Origin: Aphodoplasma sp045626925
GTDB lineage: Bacteria > Bacillota > Clostridia > UBA1381 > UMGS1253
Direction of reading: 5' to 3'
Assembly: GCA_045626925.1 (NCBI GenBank)
Contig: JAZUQZ010000019.1
Span: 1 to 44,810 of the forward strand
Length of the DNA stretch: 44,810 nucleotides
Position numbers and translations under genes: made by a program. The notes beneath the pieces were generated by a model, which was not told the DNA's origin, made no database searches, and saw nothing but the letters and a program-made list of their open reading frames with translations. This document shows positions 1 through 8,121 of the stretch, one piece after another; the first letter of the stretch is position 1, and every line of letters begins with the position of its first letter.

Positions 1-2
1 TT

Positions 3-188
3 CAAGTTGAAGGTGCGTTTGGAGTTTTGAAAGAAGATATGGGATTCCGAAGATTTCTGACAAGAGGAACCGCTAATGTTCGGACAGAAATTCTTGTTCT
101 ATGTTTAGCATATAATATACAAAAATTACACAACAAGACGATAGCCAACCGTCAGGGGCAATTTTTGCACGAGATAAAAGCAGCGTAA
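3..188 (+). CDS. Transposase, C-terminal fragment (DDE type, IS1182-like)
   Basis: This frame is open from the window edge to a TAA at 186-188, giving 61 codons with no start. The residues around VEGAFGVLKEDMGFRRFLTR, followed by LCLAYNIQKLHNK, match the conserved C-terminal end of IS1182/IS5-type DDE transposases, in which the catalytic Glu lies in a V-E-x-x-F-x-x-LK context. The gene is cut by the window edge, so whether it is intact cannot be judged. Family placement is from memory of the C-terminal motif. Confidence 0.75.
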   Translation, partial: QVEGAFGVLKEDMGFRRFLTRGTANVRTEILVLCLAYNIQKLHNKTIANRQGQFLHEIKAA

Positions 189-292
189 AAACAAAAAAGA
201 CAAATCAAAAAGTTCGTAAACAGCGAGCTTTATTTCTTGTACCAAAAAACCAAACAAATTCTAAAAGATATCCACATTTTTGACAGAAAAAG

Positions 293-345
293 AGGGCGTT
301 GCCTCAATTTAGTGAAAAATCACTTATTGAGACACGCCCTTTTTG
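293..345. terminator. Hairpin between transposase and cotJC, terminator-like both ways
   Basis: The left arm AGGGCGTTGCCTCAATTTAGTG pairs imperfectly with the right arm CACTTATTGAGACACGCCCT around an AAAAAT loop, and a T run follows on the plus strand. It lies ten bases beyond the cotJC stop codon, so it can end the cotJ transcript as well as the transposase transcript. It may also be the right terminal repeat of the insertion sequence. Confidence 0.6.
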
Positions 346-354
346 TAGTTGTAT

Positions 355-945
355 TTATTTTTCAATATTTCCCATAAAATATCTCTTTTGTATAGGTCTG
401 TTTTGAATATAGTTTAATGCTTCACCGAATCTTTGGAAGTGGACAATTTCGCGTTCGCGTAAAAACTTTATTACTTTATTTACATCGGGATCATCAGAAA
501 AACGCAATATATTATCATATGTTGCGCGTGCTTTTTGCTCTGCTGCCAAATCTTCAACCAAATCGGTAATCGGGTCCGCTGAAACTGCGATTGTAGCTGC
601 GTTCCATGGCACACCCGTTGTATCTGATGGATATACACCTCTGCCGTGGTTTATAAAATACTCTGCCAAAGGACTGCTTTCAATTTGACCAGTTGTAGCG
701 TTCTTTGCAAGCTGTCTTACAAGCGTACCAACCATTTCAAGATGGCCTAGTTCTTCGGTGCCTATATCGTTCAAAACTGCACGGGTAACTTCGTTTGGCA
801 TTGAAAAGCGTTGTGACAAATAACGCATTGATGCACCAAGCTCGCCGTTCGGTCCGCCGTACTGACTTACAATAAAGTTTGCAAGTTTGGGGTTTGGTGT
901 TTTTATGTTTATTGGAAATTGCAGATGTTTGTTATACTCCCACAT
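355..945 (-). CDS. cotJC: Spore coat protein CotJC (manganese-catalase-like)
   Basis: A 196-residue protein of the manganese catalase/ferritin-like fold. Metal-ligand-type residues are visible in TEELGHLEMV (about residues 64-73), AAEQKARATYDN and REREIVHFQRFGE (about 164-176), the E/H pairs expected of a di-manganese four-helix bundle. CotJC is a component of the spore coat or its inner layers in Bacilli and Clostridia, and homologues are often annotated as manganese catalases. It is the last gene of the cotJ operon, starting 12 bases after cotJB, with a good Shine-Dalgarno (AGGAGGTG) before the ATG. Length and order match the family. Catalase activity is inferred from homology only. Confidence 0.93.
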   Translation of the reverse strand: MWEYNKHLQFPINIKTPNPKLANFIVSQYGGPNGELGASMRYLSQRFSMPNEVTRAVLNDIGTEELGHLEMVGTLVRQLAKNATTGQIESSPLAEYFINHGRGVYPSDTTGVPWNAATIAVSADPITDLVEDLAAEQKARATYDNILRFSDDPDVNKVIKFLREREIVHFQRFGEALNYIQNRPIQKRYFMGNIEK

Positions 946-957
946 ATATTACACCTC

Positions 958-1230
958 CTACTGTTCCTGCCAGGGCCATGGATTTGATATCCAGTCCCAA
1001 GCATCGTCGTTTTGACTTGCTGACATTTTGAGCGGGCCATACTGCTTTTGAAACTCATCGCCAAGCTCTTTTGCTTTTTGTGATAATTCTTTAAACATTA
1101 CAAGTGCACGCTTATCTGTCGGGTGAGTATCTAAAAACAATCCAAGGTCATAAGCGGCAAACTTGTAGCTTTGCAATTCTTTAAGCATTTTTTCTCGTTC
1201 GCTTTGCGGTTTTGTTATGTTAATTTCCAT
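958..1230 (-). CDS. cotJB: Spore coat protein CotJB
   Basis: A 90-residue protein of the CotJB family, recognised from the helical LKELQSYKFAAYDLGLFLDT segment, the later KELGDEFQKQYGPL segment, and a tryptophan-rich tail (DAWDWISNPWPWQEQ). I chose the internal ATG at 1230 because ACAGGAGGTC lies directly upstream; a longer frame would start at 1260 without a ribosome site. The gene overlaps the end of cotJA by 11 bases, which suggests translational coupling. In Bacillus subtilis the cotJ operon is transcribed in the mother cell; no clear sigma-E site could be confirmed here. Confidence 0.92.
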   Translation of the reverse strand: MEINITKPQSEREKMLKELQSYKFAAYDLGLFLDTHPTDKRALVMFKELSQKAKELGDEFQKQYGPLKMSASQNDDAWDWISNPWPWQEQ

Positions 1231-1417
1231 TTTTGACCTCCTGTGGATATTGTTTTCCATATTCCTCGATTGTTAAATCTAGTGCAGGAAAAACAGTTCC
1301 TTGCACTAGTGCTTTTGAAGGCGGATATGTTTCGCCGAACGATTGCATTGGTACAAATGCATAGCCCACTTTAGGCATTGGTGTTGCATTTGTAAGGTCA
1401 AAATCCGTAATTGCCAT
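1220..1417 (-). CDS. cotJA: Spore coat associated protein CotJA
   Basis: A small protein of 65 residues, first gene of the cotJABC operon. The motif KVGYAFVPMQSFGETYPPSK is typical of CotJA, followed by FPALDLTIEEYGK. The start at 1417 (MAITDF) is preferred because AGAAAGGA sits upstream at the right spacing; an upstream in-frame ATG at 1459 has no ribosome site. In Bacillus, CotJA is needed for CotJC assembly into the coat. The stretch between this gene and the divergent nadE promoter is A+T rich and must hold the operon promoter, which I could not assign with confidence. Confidence 0.92.
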   Translation of the reverse strand: MAITDFDLTNATPMPKVGYAFVPMQSFGETYPPSKALVQGTVFPALDLTIEEYGKQYPQEVKNGN

Positions 1418-1532
1418 ATAATAAAAATCCTTTCTGAAATATTTAGTGCATGCATACACATTACATAATATGTTTACAAATATAATTGTGTTAACATAAA
1501 GGATGAATAAGCATATTTTTTATGCACAAATA

Positions 1533-1561
1533 TTGAAATATAATGAAATTAGTGATATAAT
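1533..1561 (+). promoter_or_regulatory. Sigma-A-type promoter of nadE
   Basis: TTGAAA at 1533-1538, a 17-base spacer and TATAAT at 1556-1561. The site lies about 55 bases upstream of the nadE start and reads away from the cotJ operon. Confidence 0.8.
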
Positions 1562-1616
1562 TTACTATATGTTTGTATGCCTAAATGATAAACTGTATAA
1601 AAAGGAATGATTTGTT

Positions 1617-3515
1617 ATGAAGTATGGATTTATAAAAACCGCAGCCGCAACATGCGATATACGCGTAGCTGACCCGATGCATAATTCAAAAAATATTATA
1701 GAAAAAATGAATGAAGCGGCCAAAAGTGGTGCAAAGCTGATTGTTTTTCCAGAGCTTTGTATAACGGGTTATACTTGTGCTGATTTGTTCTTTCAAAAGA
1801 CGCTTATAGATGCGGCCACTGTTGCTTTAAATGAAATCATAAAAAGCAGTTCGAAGTTTGATATGCTTTGCGTTGCTGGACTTCCAATGGTGCACAATAC
1901 AAAGCTGTATAATTGTGCTGCTGTTATATTGGGTGGCAAGCTTCTTGGCATAATACCAAAAACAACCATTCCAAATCATGAGGGCAGATACTTTTGTGCC
2001 ACTTCTGTGGATAATGATGAAATTGATATAAATGGTAAAAAATATCCTTTTGGAACGAAGCTTATATTTGCTTGTAAAAACTTGCCACAACTAAAAGTTG
2101 GTGTTGAATTGTGCGAGGATTTGTGTGCACTTGTTCCACCTTCTGTGAGACATGCCGGTGCAGGTGCAACAATAATTTTAAATGCTTCAGCAAGCGATGA
2201 ACTGGTTTCTAAAAGTGAATATAGTCACATGCTTATAAGCGCACATTCATCGCGCCTGAAGTGTGGATATGTATGCGCAAACGCAGGATGTGGTGAATCG
2301 ACAACGGATTTGGTTTTTTCGGGTCATAACATGATATATGAAGATGGCAAATTATTAAGCGAAAACAAACCGTTTGAAAACAAGATAGTTTATAGTGAAA
2401 TTGATGTTTTAAAGCTTGATGATGAGCGGAGAAAAAAAACAACTTTTGAAATGTCTTGTGATGGTTATGAATATATAGAATTTGAATTAAAAAATGTGAC
2501 TACAAAGCTTAGTCGTAATGTTGAAAAGAGACCTTTTGTGCCCGAAAATGAAAGCAAACGCGCAAAACGCTGTGAGATGGTGCTTGAAATACAGAGCATG
2601 GGACTCAAAAAACGCCTCGAACATTCTGGTGCAAAGTCAGTAGTTATTGGTATATCGGGCGGACTTGATTCCTCTCTTGCGCTTTTAGTTGCACATAAAA
2701 CTATGAAAATACTCGAAAGGCCATATACTGATATTACTGCGGTAACTATGCCGTGCTTTGGAACAACAAAGCGTACAAGGTCAAATGCTGAGATTTTATG
2801 TGATGCGCTTGGAGTAAAGCTTCAAACAATAGATATTGCAGAGTCTGTAAAACAACATTTTAAAGATATTGGACATAGAGAGGATAATTATAATGTTGTG
2901 TACGAAAATGCACAAGCTCGTGAGCGCACACAGATTCTTATGGATATTGCAAACAGGGACAATGGTCTTGTAATTGGTACGGGAGATTTGTCCGAGCTTG
3001 CTCTTGGGTGGGCAACATATAATGGCGATCATATGTCAAACTATAGCGTAAATGCATCTGTGCCAAAGACATTAGTTAGACATATTGTGCGCTACTGTGC
3101 AGACACAACAGATAATGAAAAACTTAAATCAGTTCTTTATGATATACTTGATACACCTGTAAGTCCGGAGCTTTTACCGGTTAGTGAAGAGGGGAATATT
3201 GCGCAAAAAACAGAGGACATCGTTGGGCCGTATGATTTGCACGATTTCTTTTTATACTATATGGTGCGTTATGGTTTTTCACCATCAAAAATTTATAAGC
3301 TTTGCACATATGCTTTTGATGGCGAATATTCAAGTGATGAGATTTTATATTGGATGAAAAACTTCTACAGAAGATTTTTTAATCAACAATTCAAACGCTC
3401 TTGTTTGCCGGACGGACCAAAGGTCGGAGCGGTTACGCTATCGCCTCGTGGCGATTGGCGTATGCCAAGCGATGCAACATCGCGACTTTGGCTTTATGAG
3501 ATTGAAAAGCTATAA
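1617..3515 (+). CDS. nadE: Glutamine-dependent NAD+ synthetase NadE
   Basis: Makes NAD from deamido-NAD, ATP and glutamine-derived ammonia, the last step of NAD synthesis. The 632-residue length fits the two-domain glutamine-dependent form. The N-terminal nitrilase-like glutaminase shows the catalytic triad E46 (FPELCIT), K115 (IIPKTTIPN) and C166 (GVELCEDLC). The C-terminal synthetase domain has the PP-loop SGGLDSS at residues 347-353 and a later GTGDLSELALGW segment. The start has AAGGA upstream. It leads a plus-strand run with pcrA and pncB; pncB also belongs to NAD synthesis, so the operon supplies NAD by salvage from nicotinate. Confidence 0.96.
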   Translation: MKYGFIKTAAATCDIRVADPMHNSKNIIEKMNEAAKSGAKLIVFPELCITGYTCADLFFQKTLIDAATVALNEIIKSSSKFDMLCVAGLPMVHNTKLYNCAAVILGGKLLGIIPKTTIPNHEGRYFCATSVDNDEIDINGKKYPFGTKLIFACKNLPQLKVGVELCEDLCALVPPSVRHAGAGATIILNASASDELVSKSEYSHMLISAHSSRLKCGYVCANAGCGESTTDLVFSGHNMIYEDGKLLSENKPFENKIVYSEIDVLKLDDERRKKTTFEMSCDGYEYIEFELKNVTTKLSRNVEKRPFVPENESKRAKRCEMVLEIQSMGLKKRLEHSGAKSVVIGISGGLDSSLALLVAHKTMKILERPYTDITAVTMPCFGTTKRTRSNAEILCDALGVKLQTIDIAESVKQHFKDIGHREDNYNVVYENAQARERTQILMDIANRDNGLVIGTGDLSELALGWATYNGDHMSNYSVNASVPKTLVRHIVRYCADTTDNEKLKSVLYDILDTPVSPELLPVSEEGNIAQKTEDIVGPYDLHDFFLYYMVRYGFSPSKIYKLCTYAFDGEYSSDEILYWMKNFYRRFFNQQFKRSCLPDGPKVGAVTLSPRGDWRMPSDATSRLWLYEIEKL

Positions 3516-3551
3516 CATTATAAGCAATAAGTTCAAGGGGGAAATGACATC

Positions 3552-5807
3552 GTGAATGAATTTGTATCCGGCAAACTAGATGCCGGGCTTAATGATATGC
3601 AGAAAGAAGCGGTAATGCATACCGAGGGGCCGCTTCTTATTCTTGCCGGTGCAGGTAGCGGAAAAACAACTGTTCTTGTAAACAGGATAGCATATTTGCT
3701 TACAGAAAAAAATGTGCGCCCATATAATATTTTAGCAATTACATTTACAAACAAGGCTGCAAACGAGATGAAAGCTCGTGTTGAGCGTCTTTTTGATGAA
3801 AGTGCAAATGATATTTGGGTGTCGACATTCCATTCGATGTGTGTAAAAATATTGCGTCGCTATATTGATAGAATAGGGTATGGCAATGATTTTGTAATAT
3901 ATGATTCGACTGATTCGCAAACAGTTATAAAGGATTGTCTAAAACAGCTTAATTTATCTGATGAAAACTTTAAACCACGCAGTATGCTTGCACAAATAAG
4001 CAATGCAAAAGATGATTTGCTTGACCCTGAAGCTTTTGATAAAATGTATGCAAACGATTTTCGCATGAGTAAAATTGCAAAGGTTTACAGTACATATCAA
4101 AATATGCTTAAAGCAAATAATGCACTTGATTTTGATGATATAATAATAAATACTGTAAAGCTTTTTGAGCAAAATCCAGATGTGCTCGAATATTATCAAA
4201 ACAAATTTCACTATATTATGGTAGACGAATATCAGGATACAAACAATGCACAATATAGGCTTGTGTCGCTTTTGTCATCTTTGCGCAGAAATTTGTGTGT
4301 CGTTGGTGATGATGACCAAAGCATATACAAATTTCGCGGAGCTAATATAGGCAACATCCTTGATTTTGAAAAAGAATTTCCCGATGCGAGAGTTATAAAG
4401 CTTGAACAAAATTATCGTTCGACCCAAACGATTTTAAACGCGGCAAACGATGTTATATCGCACAATCGAAAGCGTAAAGGAAAAAATCTTTGGACAAACG
4501 GAAATGAGGGCGATAAGATATACTTTTATGACGGAGAAAACGAGCATGATGAGGGACGCTTTATTGCGCGTGAAATTGACCGGCTCGTATCGGAATGTAA
4601 TAGGAATTTTTCCGATTTTGTAATATTATATCGCACAAATGCACAGTCGCGTGTACTTGAGGAAATGCTTTTAAAACAAGGTATACCATATAGGGTGCTT
4701 GCGGGGTTACGCTTTTATGACAGAAAAGAAATTAAGGATATTATTGCGTATTTGCGCATTATACAAAACCCTGCTGACAGTGTTAGTCTTAAGAGAATTA
4801 TAAATGAACCAAAAAGAGGAATCGGCGCAACAACAATTGCACACGCACAAGACATTGCTGAAAGTATAAAATCGAGTATATATGATGTTATAAAAGATGC
4901 AAAAGTGTATACAGAGCTTCAAAGGTCATCTGCAAAGCTTGACGAATTTGTAGCTGTAGTTGATTTGTTAAGACGAATGAGCAGAGAGATGAGTCTTACA
5001 GATTTTGTTGAGCTTGTACTTGAAAAGACGACATATAGACAGTCATTAGTACTTGAAAATTCGATAGAGGCACAGGGAAGACTTGAAAATCTTGATGAAT
5101 TTATGTCTGTTGTAAAAGAGTATGAGCAAACTGCCCAAGAACCGTCGCTACAAGATTTTTTGGAGAGTGTATCTCTTATATCTGATATAGACAATTATGA
5201 TGAAGAGCAACCTTCGGTTGTTCTTATGACAATACATGCAGCAAAAGGGCTTGAGTTTCCGATAGTGTTTATTGCCGGAATGGAAGAGGGACTCTTTCCG
5301 GGGACACGCTCGGTTATTGATGAAGAAGAACTAGAAGAAGAGCGACGCCTTTGTTATGTTGCTATTACACGAGCAAAAGAAGTCTTATATCTTACAAAGG
5401 CGCAGGTGCGCATGTTGTTTGGTCAGACATCTTATCCAAGCGCATCTCGTTTTGTAAAAGAAATACCATCCGAGCTTGTTATGGAGTTTGGTACAAGAAA
5501 GAAAAGAACAATGCCCGTATCGCATTATGGTGCGACGATGGAAAAATCGGAAAGTGTACGGGGTGTTATTACAAAGTTTGAAAATGCGACAAAATCGAGC
5601 CTCTTTAACACATTTGATGTGCGAAAAGGCGATGGCGCATCAAAGCTTGATTATGTGGTTGGTGATTTTGTGGAGCACAAAAAATTTGGTAAAGGCAAGG
5701 TTTTATCGATCACGCCGCTTGGGAATGATAATAAAGTTTCGATAGAATTTGAAAATGGAGAAACAAAAAATCTTATGGCGATGTTTGCCAATCTGAAAAA
5801 AGTATAA
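3552..5807 (+). CDS. pcrA: ATP-dependent DNA helicase PcrA/UvrD
   Basis: Superfamily 1A 3'-5' DNA helicase of 751 residues, used in nucleotide excision repair, removal of recombinases and plasmid replication in Gram-positives. Motif I (GAGSGKTT, residues 33-40), motif II (VDEYQDT, about 224-230), the QSIYKFRGA motif and the QNYRST motif are visible, and later VVLMTIHAAKGLEFP and VAITRAKEVLY. The last about 50 residues (GDFVEHKKFGKGKV) form the small C-terminal Tudor-like domain known from PcrA, which contacts RNA polymerase. It starts with GTG at 3552 after an AAGGGGGAA ribosome site. It lies between nadE and pncB. Confidence 0.96.
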   Translation: MNEFVSGKLDAGLNDMQKEAVMHTEGPLLILAGAGSGKTTVLVNRIAYLLTEKNVRPYNILAITFTNKAANEMKARVERLFDESANDIWVSTFHSMCVKILRRYIDRIGYGNDFVIYDSTDSQTVIKDCLKQLNLSDENFKPRSMLAQISNAKDDLLDPEAFDKMYANDFRMSKIAKVYSTYQNMLKANNALDFDDIIINTVKLFEQNPDVLEYYQNKFHYIMVDEYQDTNNAQYRLVSLLSSLRRNLCVVGDDDQSIYKFRGANIGNILDFEKEFPDARVIKLEQNYRSTQTILNAANDVISHNRKRKGKNLWTNGNEGDKIYFYDGENEHDEGRFIAREIDRLVSECNRNFSDFVILYRTNAQSRVLEEMLLKQGIPYRVLAGLRFYDRKEIKDIIAYLRIIQNPADSVSLKRIINEPKRGIGATTIAHAQDIAESIKSSIYDVIKDAKVYTELQRSSAKLDEFVAVVDLLRRMSREMSLTDFVELVLEKTTYRQSLVLENSIEAQGRLENLDEFMSVVKEYEQTAQEPSLQDFLESVSLISDIDNYDEEQPSVVLMTIHAAKGLEFPIVFIAGMEEGLFPGTRSVIDEEELEEERRLCYVAITRAKEVLYLTKAQVRMLFGQTSYPSASRFVKEIPSELVMEFGTRKKRTMPVSHYGATMEKSESVRGVITKFENATKSSLFNTFDVRKGDGASKLDYVVGDFVEHKKFGKGKVLSITPLGNDNKVSIEFENGETKNLMAMFANLKKV

Positions 5808-5829
5808 TAATTTAGAAAAGGCGATGCTT

Positions 5830-7272
5830 ATGATGAACAGAGAAAATTTGACAATGCTTACTGATTTTTATGAGTTTACGATGGCGAATGGCTATCTCGA
5901 GCATGGGTTTAAAGATAAAATTGCATATTTTGATATGTTTTTCAGAAAAGTGCCCGATGGTGGCGGATTTGCAATTATGGTAGGCGTTGAACAACTTATT
6001 GAATATCTGAAGAATTTAAGTTTTGAAGATGAGGATATTGAATATTTGCGCAGCAAGGGTATTTTTTGTGAGGAGTTTTTGGAATATCTCAGCAATTTTA
6101 AATTTGAGTGTGATGTATGGGCTATAGAGGAAGGAATGCCAATTTTCCCGGGCGAACCTATTGTTACGGTGCGTGGTCCTGTGATACAGGCACAATTTGT
6201 GGAAACAATGATACTCCTTACAATCAATCACCAAAGCCTTATTGCTACAAAAGCAAACAGAATTGTGCGTGCAGCAGATGGCAGGGCGGTGATGGAGTTT
6301 GGTTCGCGGCGTGCACAAGGATATAATGCCGCAATTATGGGCGCTCGTGCAGCGTATATTGCGGGTTGTGCCGGTACAGCATGTGCGATTGCAGAACGCA
6401 AATATGGAGTGCCTGCGCTTGGCACTATGGCGCATAGTTGGATACAACTTTTTGACAATGAATATGATGCGTTTTGTTCGTATGCAAAGACATATCCTAA
6501 TGATTGTACGTTGTTGGTAGACACATATAATGTTTTAAAAAGCGGTATTCCAAATGCCATTAAGGCGTTTAATGATGTGCTGGTCCCGATGGGCTGCAGG
6601 CCAAAAGGAATACGAATAGACAGTGGCGATATAACTTATTTATCAAAAAAAGCCAGAAAAATGCTTGATGATGCAGGTTTTGAGGACTGTAAGATTGTTG
6701 CATCGAATTCGCTTGATGAATTTATCATTCGCGACACACTTATACAAGGTGCAAAAATTGATTCGTTTGGCGTAGGGGAAAGACTTATTACATCAAGTTC
6801 TGAGCCTGTATTTGGCGGCGTGTATAAAGTTGTTGCTGTAGAAGAAAACGATAAAATCATTCCAAAGATTAAGCTTAGTGAAAATGTTGCAAAAATTACA
6901 ACACCGTGTTTTAAACAAGTATACAGATTGTTTTCAAAAGAGAACAATAAGGCAATTGCTGATGTAATTACATTACACGATGAAAAAATAGAGAATTCAA
7001 CATCGTATGAAATCTTTGACCCTAACCATATTTGGAAACGGAAAAAAGTTGAAGATTTTTATGCAAAGCCACTACTTACAAAAATATTTGAGCATGGAAA
7101 GTGTGTTTATAATACACCGAAGCTTGAAGATATTAAAGCTTTTTGCAAGGAGCAAATTGATACTTTGTGGGATGAGGTTAAAAGGTTTGAAAACCCACAC
7201 AATTACTATGTCGATTTGTCACAAAAGCTTTGGGACATTAAAAATGATTTATTAAAACAATATTCAAAATAA
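5830..7272 (+). CDS. pncB: Nicotinate phosphoribosyltransferase PncB
   Basis: Couples nicotinate to PRPP to give nicotinate mononucleotide, the first step of the Preiss-Handler salvage route to NAD. About 480 residues, the usual size. Family features include the N-terminal LTDFYEFTMANGYL, EFGSRRAQGYNAA around the phosphoribosyl site, GTMAHSWIQ with the catalytic histidine, and IRIDSGDITYLSKKAR. Three clustered ATGs (5824, 5830, 5833) are possible starts; AAAAGG at 5816-5821 is too close to the first, so 5830 or 5833 is preferred. With nadE upstream this puts two NAD-pathway enzymes in one transcription unit. Confidence 0.93.
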   Translation: MMNRENLTMLTDFYEFTMANGYLEHGFKDKIAYFDMFFRKVPDGGGFAIMVGVEQLIEYLKNLSFEDEDIEYLRSKGIFCEEFLEYLSNFKFECDVWAIEEGMPIFPGEPIVTVRGPVIQAQFVETMILLTINHQSLIATKANRIVRAADGRAVMEFGSRRAQGYNAAIMGARAAYIAGCAGTACAIAERKYGVPALGTMAHSWIQLFDNEYDAFCSYAKTYPNDCTLLVDTYNVLKSGIPNAIKAFNDVLVPMGCRPKGIRIDSGDITYLSKKARKMLDDAGFEDCKIVASNSLDEFIIRDTLIQGAKIDSFGVGERLITSSSEPVFGGVYKVVAVEENDKIIPKIKLSENVAKITTPCFKQVYRLFSKENNKAIADVITLHDEKIENSTSYEIFDPNHIWKRKKVEDFYAKPLLTKIFEHGKCVYNTPKLEDIKAFCKEQIDTLWDEVKRFENPHNYYVDLSQKLWDIKNDLLKQYSK

Positions 7273-7303
7273 ATTATTGGGCATTAGCCTTATGGAGAGA
7301 AAT

Positions 7304-8011
7304 ATGGCACTTTTTAGTATTTCGGATTTACACCTCGCTCTTGGCGTCAATAAACCTATGGATATTTTTGGCGGAGTGTGGGAAAACTATATAGAAAAAC
7401 TTGAAAAAAATTGGAACAACATTATAAAAGACGACGATGTTGTTGTTATGCCGGGTGATTTTTGCTGGGCTATGCATCTTAATGAGGCGAAAAATGATTT
7501 TGATTTTTTAAATTCGCTACCAGGTATAAAGATTCTTATGAAAGGCAACCATGATTATTGGTGGGATACATTGAGCAAATTAAAAAAATATATTGGCGAG
7601 AACGCGTATAGAAACATACATTTTTTGCAAAACAACTCGTTTGTATATAAAAATATTGCTATATGTGGCACACGATTTTGGATTTGCCCGGGGGCTTCTG
7701 CGTTTTCGTCAGAAGATGAAAAAATATATATACGCGAGCTTGGCAGGGCGGAGCTTTCGCTTATAAATGCGCAAAAAAACAACCCAAGAGAAATTATATT
7801 TTTTACGCACTATCCGCCAATGGCAAATGCACAAGAGCTTGACCAAGGCTTTTTGGCGCTTATGAATAAGTATCATGTTTCGCGTGTTGTATATGGTCAT
7901 GTTCATGGCAATGCAAAGAACTCTACATTTACGGGTGAGCATAATGGCATAAAATTTGACCTTGTTTCATGTGATTGTTTGGAGTTTATGCCAAAAAAGC
8001 TTTGCGAGTGA
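7304..8011 (+). CDS. Metallophosphoesterase (calcineurin-like)
   Basis: A 235-residue protein with the full set of calcineurin-like dinuclear-metal motifs: SDLHLA near the N-terminus (D-x-H), PGDFCW (GD), KGNHDYWW (GNHD), FTHYPP and YGHVHG. It has no signal peptide, so it should be cytoplasmic. The substrate cannot be told from sequence; similar clostridial proteins are annotated only as metallophosphoesterases. The start at 7304 is chosen because GGAGAG is 6 bases upstream, while a longer frame from 7277 has no ribosome site. It follows pncB by 31 bases and is probably the last gene of the nadE unit. Confidence 0.88.
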   Translation: MALFSISDLHLALGVNKPMDIFGGVWENYIEKLEKNWNNIIKDDDVVVMPGDFCWAMHLNEAKNDFDFLNSLPGIKILMKGNHDYWWDTLSKLKKYIGENAYRNIHFLQNNSFVYKNIAICGTRFWICPGASAFSSEDEKIYIRELGRAELSLINAQKNNPREIIFFTHYPPMANAQELDQGFLALMNKYHVSRVVYGHVHGNAKNSTFTGEHNGIKFDLVSCDCLEFMPKKLCE

Positions 8012-8030
8012 AGAAAATTTTGAAAAAAGG

Positions 8031-8058
8031 TTGCAAATTTTTACATATGTGATATAAT
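8031..8058 (+). promoter_or_regulatory. Sigma-A-type promoter of tig-clpP-clpX
   Basis: TTGCAA at 8031-8036 and a perfect TATAAT at 8053-8058 with a 16-base spacer, about 65 bases before the tig start. No CtsR-type or CIRCE heat-shock operator was recognised nearby. Confidence 0.7.
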
Positions 8059-8121
8059 ATTTTAATGATTGCTTAAGTTACAAAAGAAAACATCAAAATT
8101 GAAGTTGGAGGAAGTATCAAA

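Larger units (their letters stand above)
1..347 (+). mobile_element. 3' end of an insertion sequence (IS1182-like)
   Basis: The window opens inside a transposase gene. After its stop codon comes about 100 bases of A-rich sequence with no gene, then a long imperfect hairpin at about 293-341 whose right arm reads GAGACACGCCCT before a T run. That arm resembles the GGGCGTGTCTC-type tips of IS elements, so the hairpin could be both the terminal inverted repeat and a terminator that insulates the cotJ operon. The left end lies outside the window, so the family and the exact right boundary are inferred. Confidence 0.5.

Noticed and set aside
1420..1532. A sigma-E promoter for the cotJ operon
   Set aside because: Several CATA-like elements exist, but none has a matching -35 at the right distance, so I did not assign one.
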